The notes beneath the pieces were generated by a model, which was not told the origin of the DNA, did no database searches, and was given only the letters and a program-made list of their open reading frames with translations. Positions 9,632 to 21,060 of a stretch of DNA of 64,000 bases are shown here, in pieces. The stretch is from positions 1 to 64,000 of the forward strand of contig JAUCBJ010002077.1 in NCBI GenBank assembly GCA_032718475.1, given 5' to 3'. A program made the translations under genes and the position numbers. Every line of letters starts with the position of its first letter. Within the stretch, counting starts at the first letter, position 1. This stretch comes from Nemertoderma westbladi (taxonomy: Eukaryota; Xenacoelomorpha; Nemertodermatida; Nemertodermatidae).

Positions 9632-11140
9632 TCACATCCAAGGACCCCAAGATCCGCCGTGTAGTCTGGGATCTGCCGATAAGTCAATCGGTGGGAACAT
9701 AGGAGTGACAGACTGTCTCTGATACTCTGCCAGTCTGTCCAACAAGGACCTCACAACCCCCGGCTCAGCGTCTGCGAGATTGTTCGTCTCCAAGGGATCT
9801 TCGAGTACGTTGTACAGCCACAAAGGCGGTCGGTGGGGATCGATACGGGGACACAACCATGGCTGCCTAGTACCGCAACCCATGGAGTTACCCGTGAGTA
9901 ACTTCCACCCTCCAACCCGGATAGCAGCCGTAACTCGGATATCGAACTCGTATTCCGGGAAAATCTCGTGATTCAATCGAGACAAGGGGTCTATCCCGTG
10001 GAGGACCTCACTTCGAGGGGACTCGCTATTGGTTGCTAAAGAATTCCAGACGTTGACGCCGTCCAATGGGAGGCCAGACTCCTGGGGGTCGCCCCCGGCT
10101 AATTCCAGCAACGTCGGGAACCAATCAGAAACGTGGATGAGCCCTTTGTATACGTATCCGCGTTGTTGTAGCAACGGGCTGTGCGCGAAAGCAATCGTTC
10201 GCACTCCCCCCTCTAAGTAACCCATTTTCTCGCCTCTGAGCGGCTTGTTACTGGCTCCACCAGCAAGCTCGTCTCCGCCGTTGTCGCTAAAAAACAAAAT
10301 TATCGAATTTTCAAAAAGTCCTTTCTGCTTCAATCCGTCAGCAATTTCGCCAATAGCCTCGTCCATACCAGTAACCATGGCAGCATAGGCTTTTCGCTTT
10401 TCGTCTTTTATATGTTGGTACGTGTTAATGTAATCGTGTTGGACCTGTAACGGCAAATGAGGAGCCATAAAAGATACCATAAGGAACAGCGGCAGCTCGC
10501 CGCTGTGGCCTGCGATGACCTTTAAGGTTTTCTGTTTGATCAGGTCAGTTGAATGCTGTCCTTTATCCTCCAACACAGGTCTGTAATTCTCCCATAGATG
10601 CGCACCGGTTACGAATTTGGTGGAACCGTCTGAGTCAATATAGGGATCTGTGGAAGTGTGAGCGAAATGGTCGCCTCCCCCCTCCAAAAACCCGTAGAAA
10701 TAACCGAAGCCTCTTCGACGGGGCATACACTCCTCCTTGTGGAACCCAAGATGCCACTTGCCGACTAGGTTGGTTTTGTACCCGAGGTTTTGCAACCGTT
10801 GCGGAAGTAAAGTCTCGTTTAGAGACAGACAATAGGGCCGGAATCCTTCGAATACATGGTGGGGGTTCCCGGTGCGTGTCTGGTGTCTACCGGTGAGCAG
10901 TTGGCTACGCGTAGCCGAGCACATCGGTTGCGAGTAATGGCTGTCCAGTACGACACCCTCCTCAGATAAACTGTCTATATTGGGAGTGGCTATCTCGCTG
11001 CCATGGTAACCGACATCCCCCCAGCCCAGGTCATCTGCTATTATTAGTATAATGTGCGGTGGGGCAGTCGGTCCTGCGGTTAAACAGGTGGCTAAGGAAC
11101 TCGCCAACACAAGGATAAGTAAATAAATCATATTAAACAT
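9632..11140 (-). CDS. Arylsulfatase B/I/J-like sulfatase
   Basis: A 502-residue type I sulfatase that should hydrolyse sulfate esters such as those of glycosaminoglycans, in lysosomes or outside the cell. Residues 1-22 form a hydrophobic signal peptide. Metal ligands DD sit at 36-37. The signature C74-S-A-T-R78 supplies the cysteine converted to formylglycine by SUMF1-type enzymes. The catalytic GKWHLG is at 127-132, the second metal pair SDNGG at 285-289, followed by PLRGEK and EGGVR, which is the arrangement of arylsulfatases B, I and J. HISDWFPTLLELAGG, just after, is also typical of that subgroup. All core residues I can check are present, so it looks active. Single exon, same strand as MMS19 and ETFRF1. 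Which of B, I or J it corresponds to cannot be decided by eye; invertebrates often carry large families. Confidence 0.92.
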   Translation of the reverse strand: MFNMIYLLILVLASSLATCLTAGPTAPPHIILIIADDLGWGDVGYHGSEIATPNIDSLSEEGVVLDSHYSQPMCSATRSQLLTGRHQTRTGNPHHVFEGFRPYCLSLNETLLPQRLQNLGYKTNLVGKWHLGFHKEECMPRRRGFGYFYGFLEGGGDHFAHTSTDPYIDSDGSTKFVTGAHLWENYRPVLEDKGQHSTDLIKQKTLKVIAGHSGELPLFLMVSFMAPHLPLQVQHDYINTYQHIKDEKRKAYAAMVTGMDEAIGEIADGLKQKGLFENSIILFFSDNGGDELAGGASNKPLRGEKMGYLEGGVRTIAFAHSPLLQQRGYVYKGLIHVSDWFPTLLELAGGDPQESGLPLDGVNVWNSLATNSESPRSEVLHGIDPLSRLNHEIFPEYEFDIRVTAAIRVGGWKLLTGNSMGCGTRQPWLCPRIDPHRPPLWLYNVLEDPLETNNLADAEPGVVRSLLDRLAEYQRQSVTPMFPPIDLSADPRLHGGSWGPWM

Positions 11141-12366
11141 AAATTACCAATTTGAGAAATATATAAAGCGCGTGTATGTATATTAATGGTAAATAAAACA
11201 CTTTTTTCATTAACCCCTATTGTGTAGGCCTACACCGTTCAAGAGGTAAATTACAATCGGGAAATAATATAAGACTTTGACAGGTGTAGTGGAAGAAAAT
11301 ATCCAAAATGCCTCTGTAAACTAAATAATTATCATAAATTACAAATGAGACAAGGACCCATTATTAAATACTATTTTTATTATTAAATATGGGGGGTTGA
11401 GGCAAATCCCATCTCGATTTTTATCAATTACGTGAAATAAGTAGGTGATTGTTTTGATTATACTAACCAAAACAATAAACGAAAGCCAATAGTTTATTTA
11501 CAATAGTTATGTAGTTACAGTTAAAATTTTGCTCGTAGTACCGGTAATCAGTTGACATTTGCGTCGAGTTCCCCCTGCCAGCCTTAATCGATTTCACTTT
11601 TGATTGAGCCAAATCCCCCGCCCCCTATCTGCACCGGCATTAATTCAATATAGATAAGAATTAATTGAATAAAGATTCATGAAATAGTTTGAAATTAAGC
11701 AAATATTATATATGAACAAAGTGATCTGACATGATAGGATCACTGGTATCGATATTATTGAAACAAAAAATGCAATATTGACGATGAAAAATAAAATCCA
11801 CAGTATCAAAGAATGCACATTGGCTGGGTACTACTGCAGAATGCAGACCATATTACTATAAAAATACCATATTCCTGTCTTATTAGAGTCTCAAATAGGA
11901 TACTGTATGCGAACGCGACCCTTCCCATCCTCTGTAATGTTTTTTCATATACCGGTAAGATATATTCGTGAAGTTTCGACACTACGCTATGTTATTACAA
12001 CTTACACAGACTGAACTAACTGACCCTTTTCTGAATAGTTATGCGATTATGAATATGGAATTATTCACAATTGTATTGAAAGATAGATATCTCGGAATTT
12101 TATTTAGAAACAACTACGATATTAGGAGTCGGATATTAGGATATATATATTTATAATGCTACATTAAGCGAGCGATAGAGGAAGTAAGTAGATTAGGAAG
12201 ATGTTTATAATTATTTTAGTACTATTTGTTTATTGTTTTAAAATCAGAGAGGTACAGTACCGGTAATACTTTTACTACATAATGTGACAGTGTGGGATGG
12301 TCGGACAAATATATGAAATACAGAAATAGAAAATGTCCAGTATGGCATATGGAACTGGGCTGTTAT
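11141..12366. other. Intergenic, AT-rich, possible short IR element
   Basis: It contains the presumed sulfatase promoter near 11141. Between about 11390 and 11635, GGGGGGTTGAGGCAAATCCC on the left faces GAGCCAAATCCCCCGCCCCC on the right. This is a weak inverted arrangement that may be a degraded miniature element. ACCGGT palindromes occur at about 11540 and 11953. No gene seen. Confidence 0.35.
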
Positions 12367-12636
12367 CTACTTAATATTTACGGGTATATTCATATTATAG
12401 TACCGTTTCTTTAGCGTTCGATATTTACGCAGCATATAAAGCGCTTCCAGTTCTTTCATCACGTAGTCACCCATCTTTAACATTTTCATAATTTTATCAG
12501 GATCGCTTACATCCTTGTTTTTGATAAAAGCCCGATGACAACGGTCTCTAAAGAATGTGTAGCCAAGAGGATATTCCTTTCCCATATAGAGTAAATTCTT
12601 ATACAATTGCCGTACAAGATGACGTTGGCAGTTCAT
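12367..12636 (-). CDS. ETFRF1: LYR-motif protein ETFRF1 (LYRM5) homolog
   Basis: An 89-residue protein, the same size as vertebrate ETFRF1/LYRM5 (about 90). Seen: [15 protein letters not shown] at 9-23 with the LYR-type tripeptide L11-Y12-K13, then [13 protein letters not shown], then [21 protein letters not shown], which closely follows the family. ETFRF1 is a mitochondrial matrix protein that binds electron-transferring flavoprotein with acyl carrier protein and removes or blocks its FAD, limiting fatty-acid and amino-acid electron flow. The basic amphipathic N terminus suits matrix import. Single exon. No other gene of this pathway is nearby. The short length is normal, so this is a complete gene. 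Confidence 0.9.
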   Translation of the reverse strand: MNCQRHLVRQLYKNLLYMGKEYPLGYTFFRDRCHRAFIKNKDVSDPDKIMKMLKMGDYVMKELEALYMLRKYRTLKKRYYNMNIPVNIK

Positions 12637-12727
12637 ACCGATCAGCCGTATCGCTCTTAACGTCTAACACTAATAACAGTCTAAACATTAGCCGTAAAAA
12701 CCGTAGTCGATAAACAAGACAGGGGGA

Positions 12728-12990
12728 GGGGGGGGGGGGGGGGGGGGAAACTGGACACAAATCCAGTCTTGGCGAATTAATATCCCGCCTCAATGTTAAA
12801 TTCTCAATTTAGGGAAAGGAGCAGGTTACAGATGTACAGTGGTTCGTTAATTTAACCAAAACAATGAACTACGGTAAACACAATAGAACAGGTTAGGCCT
12901 ACAATTTTAGTTTTGAGTCTAAACAGCTGTTATTTGAGTCGAATTTCCCCTGGAGAGGGATGAATTTTTATTGCGTCCAGTTTCCCTCCT
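12728..12990. mobile_element. Short inverted-repeat (MITE-like) element starting in poly(G)
   Basis: A 20-nt G run (12728-12747) leads into AAACTGGACACAAATCC. Near 12967-12990 the inverse TTGCGTCCAGTTTCCCTCC closes the unit. The inner segment 12755-12805 is closely similar to the two sides of the LTR-element insertion site (left of 13898 and right of 24665). A related right end may be present at about 35430-35490. The boundaries are approximate. Confidence 0.5.
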
Positions 12991-13897
12991 TATCCTGCTA
13001 TCTGCAATAGGCCTAAACAGATCAACAGATAAAATTATGTGAAATTAAGGAATGTCAGACTGTATTCAATGATCTGATATCAGGATAATGTGAGGCGAGG
13101 CCGATGAGGATGGAGGAACTCTTTTTTGATGCAATCAAAATTAGACTTTGACTTTCTCCTACCCCAGTCCAGCAGTCTGCCAGTACCGGTACGCCGTACC
13201 TAGCTGCAGGTGCCAGCCTACCAAACCAACAGAACAGAACAGACCAACCCCCATGCTACAATGCACAGATGCCTGGATCGCTGGATGCACCATGCTGCTA
13301 CCACAACATCGACTCAAATTACATAATTATCTGACAGTCTGATGATGAATGAATGAAGGAAAGGCTGAAGCCAGAAGCAGTAAGCACATGACAGCATGAA
13401 GCAGGATGACAAAAATTCGAGTCCTACGAATTACCCCAACAGCCCAAAACTGCAAAACACCCCAAAATACTGAAATAAGCCGGTTGCAGTGGCAATTTTT
13501 TCTACCGGTAACCAAACAATAAACTAAAGTGAAAAAAATTTTGATTTTTTTGGGGTACCGGTAGGCCTAATTCTACATTTTGAAATATTTTGCGGTAGGC
13601 CTAAATTAAATTTCCATGACAAAGGCTCAAAAACAAGTATTTTGGGATAAACTATTAGGGCTGTAGGGGGTCATTTTAAAATATTTCTGTATTTCAGTAT
13701 TTTGGGGTACGGTACCGGCAGACGGCAGACCGGTGGTTTTGTACTATTCAGCTATTTTGGGGGTAATTCAAATTCGTAGGACCGCAAAAATTAAGCTGTA
13801 GTCAGGCATCAGGTATGTCTGTACGTATAGTTGCCATAGACTGATAGACAGGATAGGGCAGTAGGGCAAAGAGACAGATCAGGCACAAATCCCTCTC
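12991..13897. other. Intergenic, rich in TACCGGTA and TAGGCCTA palindromes
   Basis: No gene seen. TACCGGTA- and TAGGCCTA-type palindromes recur here (about 13009, 13187, 13504, 13559, 13594). GTATTTTGGGGTA-like sequence appears several times between 13440 and 13760. The last 60 bases are the left side of the LTR target site. Confidence 0.4.
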
Positions 13898-15057
13898 TGT
13901 AAATGCTTTTGCGGATATAACTAATCATTTTTCCCGCAAAGTACTGTGTAGGTGTTTTAGCGGACATAAAAAGCCATTTTTTCTGTATGTGTACTTTAGC
14001 GGACATAACAAGCCATTTTATGCCGCAATACGCCAAATACTCTTAATACAGTGTAGCTCAGATGACGAAATCTATCAGCTGATTTAATGTCAATGTGGAG
14101 CTTTCTTAACTTTCTTTGTTCGGCTCGCTCGACCAATCAGGGCGATTTTCATTTTATCTTGCACAGAAGCCTACGGGAAATCGCGCAATGCATGACGGTT
14201 TTTGTTTACCTTTTCCTGAGCCCCAGAACATCGGCTTTGGAATTATTCTGAGTTTCAGACTTTAGCCAAACATTAGAAGGCTTTGATTATAGGAACGTAT
14301 AACAGTTATCTCAAATCACGCAAACCAAACCATACAAACTGGACAAACCAGAACATACATACTTGTCCTACCGCATTATTTTACTTCTGTTTACTGTCGG
14401 TTATTAATTGTTATGAGTTGATGGATATGTTGTTATAATTGGAGAATATCGATAAATAATCATAAAACCCCAATCTTCTTGATATACTGAAGGTAAGAGG
14501 GACCAGTTACCTGTAGCAACTGCGACTTACATTATAGTGGTTTTGGAGTGAATTGAATGCTATTTCATAATCCCTACATGTGTCAGTTGCTATTCTCCTT
14601 ATATATGATCAAATTTAGTGAAGGTCGGCAGATCAGTGTGCAGCAGTGTGCGGTAGTGTGCAGGAGTGTAACCGATAACAAAGCATTTCCTAAAGAATGC
14701 ACTTTATACGAAAATCATTAGCCATCCCGTTGTGTTTAGTGTAAGTCATAACTCTGTTTACATACTTAGAGTGCCATGTCCTAAAGGAACTGTTAATATT
14801 TCCCGAAAGTGAATAATATTTGTCAGAGATATTATAGTAACGAGCAATCAAATAATACAGTAAGTCTACACCGCAATAAGGTCAGAGCATCCGAATCCAG
14901 TCTCCCTTAACTGTGGGTGAATGGTCGCGCATAGGCTGGCTTCGGCTAATGTAACTTTATGTGCACCAAATACTTGTGATAGGCTAAAGTCGATTTATAA
15001 ACTAGAAGACACCTAAAATTGGCAGGTTAAACTGCTAAAGTTCTAAAAGCGCGAACA
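13898..15057 (+). repeat. 5' LTR of copy 1 (1160 bp)
   Basis: Bounded by TG...CA. It is the same length as the LTRs at 23506 and 32950. The termini are fixed by the target duplication on the outside and by loss of similarity among LTRs at 15058. Confidence 0.93.
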
Positions 15058-15246
15058 ATAACAGTTATTGTAGTTTCTTTATTGCAACGTAGGCAATAAA
15101 GTCGAATGTACTGGTCGACCGGTAACCTGTAGGCCTAACTACCTAACCACCCGAACCGGTACTTACAGCAGTACAGGTACTAGTATTATTTTGATTGTGA
15201 TATTGTATATTGGTAGGCTGTTTAAGAGATTAGGGACTGTATATAT
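15058..15246 (+). other. Leader between 5' LTR and gag
   Basis: The LTR border carries a near-perfect palindrome (CAATAACAGTTATTG, 15056-15070), where a tRNA primer-binding site would be expected. The first TGG lies only at 15112, 54 bases into the leader. No conventional primer site is visible. Confidence 0.6.
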
Positions 15247-18200
15247 ATGTTTGATCCAGTAGTAGTATCAGACCCTAGACTAGTAAAGCACCGTAGGTCT
15301 ATCATAGGCACTCGGGCTCAAGTCAAGCGGCACCAAGAGGCAGCTGTTAAACAGCAGCAACACTCGAACCGAGAACTTATTCCTCAGCGGCCCGATAGCT
15401 CCAGTAGTTCAGATACTGTAGAGTTGCCACCCGAGCGCGGAGCAAAGATGGCAGATGCAGTTTATTCGGATCCACTTCTCATTCTTCCTGAAGCCATACT
15501 CACTAGAGTATTGATTGCGGTGGAGGAACATCAAATTGATTGGGCGAGAAGTAAGCGATCGACCAAGGACAGTTATGCTGGATACACAAAGGAGGAACTG
15601 AAGTCTATTGTCGAGACGCAATGGAACTTCCCCGGACCCGGACTCCCTTTTAACTTATCGGAAGCTGTCTGGGAGGACTTATACAGGATGGGAGTAGTAA
15701 AGGACACTAGAGATCCAGCTGTGTGGAAGAGGTCGGCAGCAGGATATGTACAGGGATTCTTCAGCTCTTTGGAGCGATTAGAGGAACAACTGTTTCAACA
15801 ACCCCAAGGACCTCAAGAGCAGGGAGAGCTGCTTTATCAAGTTCGAGAACGTATCCTAAGAATCAGACTAATCCTATCGGCCTTTGAGGAAGCCTCGAAA
15901 AGAAGCCAAGACATGTCGTTGCAAGTTGCCGTAAAGACTTGGTTCCAACGGGTGAGCCTTAAAGTTCAAGGAACATCCCAATGGAAAATTCAGCTAACTG
16001 AGCGCTCAACCCACGGAGAATCAACAGACGCTACCTTTTCTAAAGTGGAAAGCGAAGCGACATTGGAGAAACCTCAGAAGAAGGACGCTATTGACATCTA
16101 TCTGTCAGACTATCAACGATTTATAGGTGACAAAGAGTTAAGGAGACGGCTGGCTGGACTTCACCCTACTAATGAAGGAGCCAAATTTGTGTTAGACGCA
16201 TTAGATGCAGAAATGTTAGTCGCAGAGCAGGCTAAATTTGATGAAAGCATCCTCCTCGCTAGGGAACAGGAAGAACGATTAAAGAAAAAACGGATAGAAG
16301 ACAGAAAGGTAGCAGCAGCGGCAGCGGCAGAAGTTTAAAGAAAGGCAGCAGCTGCAGCGGCAGCGGCAGAAGCTGAAAGAAAAGCGGCAGCGGCAGAGGC
16401 AGAGGCTGAGGCAGCGGCAGAGGCAGCGGAAAGAAAAGCGGCAGCTGCAACGGCAGAAGCTGAAAGAAAGGTAGCAGCGGCAGAAGCGGAAAGAAAGGCG
16501 GCAGAGGCAGTGGTAGAAGCAGAACGGAAAGCATCTGAAGAGACAATCCAACTAGAGTTAGAAAATCTTCAAGAGAAGCAAGATTACTTCAATAAACAAA
16601 GAACAGCTAAGTATATGCAGATGATAAGTCGATCTACTCCCAAGAGACAGGGATTTACATCATCTGATGAAGGCGATACAACAGATCCCGAAGGCGGAGG
16701 AAATAGATCTCGTTCCAGCAGACGAAGAAGAACGCCTCACCATCAGAAATTGCCTAATTTGCCCCCAGCTGTGAGAAGGCAACTAGCTAGTGCAGACTTA
16801 GGTAGTACAGAACCCACAGACCAAATTATTAGAGTAGAAAGACTCCCTACTATAGTAGATGAGCCTGAAATAATTAGGCCTGTTCTCGAAGCCACCCCTT
16901 CTGTGATAGAGACCCCTGTACTTCCAGAACCTAACTCTAAATTCCCTTTGCACAGTACTAAACTACCTGTACCCAGTAGGACTTTTCCAGAGTCAATTCC
17001 AGTCCTGGACGCCGAGCGAGACATTAACGATTTATCGCCCGTCATCCCTCGTCTACCCGCTACTATGTTGGAGGCTCCCGCTTCGGCGGTAGAGTGGGTG
17101 GATGAGGGATGGTGGGAGATGGGTCTCCTGCTCGGGCAGCTGAGGGAACACCGTTTGTGTTCCTCTCAGCAGGTCCGGGAGATGGAAGGGACTGTTCAAC
17201 AGTTAAAGGGAACAGTCAGAGAGGGTAGGTTAGAGTTGCAAGAAGTGCAGCAGAGTATCGCGTTAGAACGCGATAAATTAGTAAATATACAAAGGGGTAT
17301 ACCATCACCCCCTGTAACAATGTGTCAACCTGTTAGGTCTGAAATATTTCATGCGCAAGGTGTGGAGCCTACACGCATCTATACTGCTAGCGAAGTAGAA
17401 ACTCCTATAATCAACCCCATTAAGTGTAATTATAAACCTGTTGACAATGATATTCCATATAGACCAGATAATAATCCGAGAAATTTATATACCGATAACT
17501 CGATATTAAATAATACGATGGCCCAAGAAAGTTTTACGCGTCAAATGGCTAGAACCAAAGCCCGTCAAGCGGTAAAGGTGGGAGAGATTGTCAAGTTCAA
17601 CAGAGATGAGATGAAATGGTTACCTTTTAATGAATATTACAAAGATAACATACAGAACTCTGTGCTATCTAACGGAGAGAAACTTAGATTCCTCATCGAG
17701 TGTTTGGAAGGACCTCCCAAGTTAATGGCGTTAAAGTTTATTGGACATCCAGATGGATTAAGACAAGTTTGGGATACACTAAACATCAGGTATGGTAATA
17801 GAAATAACATAGCTAGGTATTTGTATGCGAAATTGGTAGCGCCCCGAAAGTTTCTTAGCAGCGGGATTATAGAATTTTCCGATGAGATCCAGGAGATTTG
17901 TAGACAATTAGATTGGCTAGGTAAGTTTCATGAATATCAGAGTTCTATGGTTATTGGAGCTGTAGCATCTACCTTGCCAAAGGGTGGAGTGGGTACTCGT
18001 TGGGACAAAATAGTTCTGTATATGATGGAACAACAACGAAGAGACCCTACCATGGCTGATCTCATGTCATTCTTGGATAGAGAGGTAAAATTACAGCTCC
18101 TGAAGCAGTCCAGAGAGAAGGCACCGGAAAATAAGGTAAGTGAGAAAACCGTTTCTAGGAGAAAGGTAACACCAGTGTGTTATACAGACGATGGCGAAAG

Positions 18201-20172
18201 CCAGGCCTCTCAAGAGGAGAACAACGGGAAAGACACCGAAAGATCTTACTATGTCAACAAAGCGCCTAAGGACGTAAGTAAATTTAAGTCTCGAACTAGT
18301 GACAGGAGAGAACAGGTAACAAAAACTCCTCCTACGTCTCCTAAGAGAATTCATGGAAGAAAGCCCGAGGAAAGAACGAGTGTGCACAACACTACCCAAG
18401 GTAAAGTAAGTAACATCAAACCAAAATGTGCATTGTGCGACGGGCCCCACCGTTTAAGTGTGTGTGATGAATTCCTAAAGAAATCCCTAAAAGATAGAAG
18501 CGAAGTCATGTGGGATAAGCGGTTGTGTTATAATTGTCTCAGACAAGGACACCAACGGCAAACCTGTTACTCCGATGCAAGGTGTGCTAAGTGCGGCGCG
18601 AAACATCATATCTTGTTGCACACCGAATTTGAAAGAAACAGCCCGAGTCAGGTAAGTGAGTCCGAACTACATGTCCAATTCAGTGATGTGAACGACACTG
18701 ACCACAGCTCTGAGATGGAAGGATTCTACACTGACGAATTCTCCGACGAAAATGAATCCTGTTATATGACAAACACCGCGGTGTATCGAGCGCTTACGTA
18801 TGAGACTGAAACCGATAGCGAGCTCCCCCTAACTATTCCGGACCGACAACCATCTTGGAAAGCGCCAACTTCCAACGTAGGAATCCGGGAATTTCCCGTA
18901 GTGCAGTTGAGAGTCCACGGGTTAAAAAAGAGCTATATAGTGAATGCCCTCCTTGACTCCGGCAGCACAGGAACATTCATCGACAAAGAACTAGCTGAAG
19001 ACATCTTTGCTGGACAACCCAAGTTCCGAACTAAGTTGAACCTTTCAGGAATTATGCAGGTTTGGAAATCTACAGTAGCTACAGACTACTATGTAGGCGC
19101 GTTGTCCACCCCCCAGGATGAACTAGGAAAACACAGTATAAGGTCAGTAAAAATGGTGGCGATAAAGAACTTCGCTACCAGCCAAGTGGAACCTTATAAC
19201 TGGGATGAAGACGATTTCACCCAGCAGCAGGAGATACCTAGATTCAACACCGACTACCCAGGGGTACAGATACTCATCGGCCAAAATGCGCATGAGGCGC
19301 TTGAGACATTAGAGAAACGGCCTGCTCGACCGCAACCATTGCAAACCTATGCGGGAAGAACAAGAGTAGGTTGGTACTTCACTGGACCTTCCCGCAGGAC
19401 ACTCATGGAAAGGCTACCCAAAGATCAGGTCCATCAGGCGAGTGAATGGGAAGAAGACATCAGTGAGGGAGAGACAACCACAACTGAGGGAACACCATAC
19501 TCCTCAGATAATGACGATATTAACTCTAATGTAGATCAATGGAGACATTGCCTTGGGACGATTAATCCAGCCAACATCGCTTCCAGAGGAGCAACTCCTC
19601 AAGAACTGATAGATACTCCAGACTGGTTAGGTGGACCCGACTTCCTAAGTAAAGAAGAGGATGAATGGCCTCCTCATCTCACCATGGCTGAGATTAGACA
19701 AGCCAAGGGAGCGGAGAAAGTCAAACCTAAAACCCGGACGAGTAAATCAAAGTTATTTAAACCCGCGATTGATCCGTCTGTACTACACATTTCAGGGGAC
19801 GATGCTGTGGGTCTAAACTCCCCCGCCACAAATAACTCTGTTGTGGAAATCAGAGAAAGAGACTGGAAATCTGGAACACCAGACGTCTCGCAGGGACTCT
19901 CACCTCTCCTGCAGGGAGCGATAAACCACTATAGCTCCTGGAATCGGCTTTGTAAGGCCGTCGTGTATTTGAAGCGATGTTTCTATCGTCACTATTCCAG
20001 GACAAAGAGGAAACCTGGAATTGTATTCGAAACGCAGCAGCTCAATCGCCCAGTTGGTCGTTTATGTTTACTGGAAAGAGACAGAGAACTCTCTGGAAAC
20101 TATGGAAGGCAAGATACTCTTCCTACGACCACCTCCCTAATCCAACCAACATCCAGGGACTCTCCAACGTAA
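15247..20172 (+). pseudogene. gag-protease-RNaseH tail polyprotein, copy 1, with one stop codon
   Basis: A single frame running from ATG at 15247 and broken once by TAA at 16336-16338. Copy 2 has CAA there, so one C-to-T change split it into 363- and about 1278-residue parts. In order: an N-terminal helical region; an Ala/Glu/Arg/Lys repeat (16310-16530) predicted to coil; a DUF1759-type gag capsid segment (about 17590-18100); zinc knuckles of CX2CX3HX4C and CX2CX4HX4C type (18427-18620); a retroviral-like protease with DSGS at 18955-18966; an RNase H C-terminal piece with WRH...NPANIASRG (about 19540); and YSSWNRLCKAVVYLKR, the usual pre-integrase segment. The BEL/Pao assignment rests on the zinc knuckles, protease and NPANIASRG block. 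The reverse transcriptase that should lie between protease and NPANIASRG is absent, and so is the integrase. Confidence 0.85.
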
Positions 20173-20723
20173 TGACATCTGGAGTGGGTGTGTGACTATT
20201 ATTTTATATGTTTTTATTATTTTTATATTTATGTATGTATTATTATGTACTTTTATTATAATCGTTTTCTTTAATTTTATTTAGTAGAATGTTATTTTAG
20301 CGATTATCTAGTAGATTAGTGCAATATATATTAGTCTTTATTACTTAATTACTTATATTATATATATTTAGTGCAACGGCGAGAAAGAATTCTTTTTCTC
20401 TTTCCTTACTGTCCGTATTACATTATAAATGCGTGACTACAGTAAGATGAAATGTCCGTACTTATTAAAGTACCATAAAGCTCCTACTATATTCAAGTAT
20501 TATTGGTAAGTAGAGTATTAGGAATGCAAAGTTCAGATCCTCGTGTCTTGGCTAAACCAAGCTCTGGGTAGACCTTGGAAACGACTTGCCTCTTCTCACT
20601 GACATTGCTTCTTGCAATATTGCTCTCATACCGTATATTAAATAATACATATAGTAGCGTGATGTCCCTTTAACAGTAGCGTAAAACGCAAAATCAATCT
20701 GTTAAACCCTTTGACCATCTGTA

Positions 20724-20829
20724 ATTCTAGTCGATTAAGATATCGCGGCACCCACCGATATACTTGAAAGACAAAATTCTAGAATCAATGGTTAACGTCC
20801 CCAGACATGTTCTGGAATAAACCGGTGCC
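20724..20829 (+). ncRNA. Candidate pseudoknotted RNA motif, unit A (copy 1)
   Basis: Hairpin ATATCG (20740-20745) with CGATAT (20756-20761). Its loop GGCACC (20747-20752) can pair with GGTGCC at 20824-20829, giving an H-type pseudoknot. ATTCTAG (20724) can pair with CTAGAAT (20779), and CCAGA/TCTGG (20801-20815) form a further small hairpin. Unit B repeats the plan with a compensating change. Function unknown; inferred from the sequence only. Confidence 0.5.
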
Positions 20830-20952
20830 CATCTTAAATATTAACTATTAATATTTATAAAATCTGTCAAGCAAATACAATAGAGTAAATACTTACAAGT
20901 TAACTCTAGAAAATCTATAAATTAAAATCTGTTAAATTTTAGATCCTTTAAA

Positions 20953-21060
20953 ATTCTAGTCGATTAAGATATCGTAGCACTTACCGATACTCTTAAAAGG
21001 ACAAATTCCCTAGAATCAAGGATCCGAGTCCCCAGACATGCTCTGGAATAAAATTGTGCT
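20953..21060 (+). ncRNA. Candidate pseudoknotted RNA motif, unit B (copy 1)
   Basis: Same order of parts as unit A, 229 bp downstream: ATTCTAG (20953), TATCG/CGATA hairpin, loop AGCAC (20976-20980) with GTGCT at 21056-21060, CTAGAAT (21010), CCAGA/TCTGG (21032-21046). At the first pseudoknot pair, unit A has G-C and unit B has A-T. The last pair of unit A is lost here (T-T). Confidence 0.5.

Noticed and set aside
16259-16551. Leu/Pro- and Cys/Arg-rich minus-strand frames
   Set aside because: Antisense shadows of the GCAGCGGCAGAG-type repeat in gag; the same frames occur opposite copy 2.
20801-20815. p53-type half-site AGACATGTTC in the RNA motif
   Set aside because: A single 10-bp half-site is common by chance and overlaps a hairpin that explains the symmetry.
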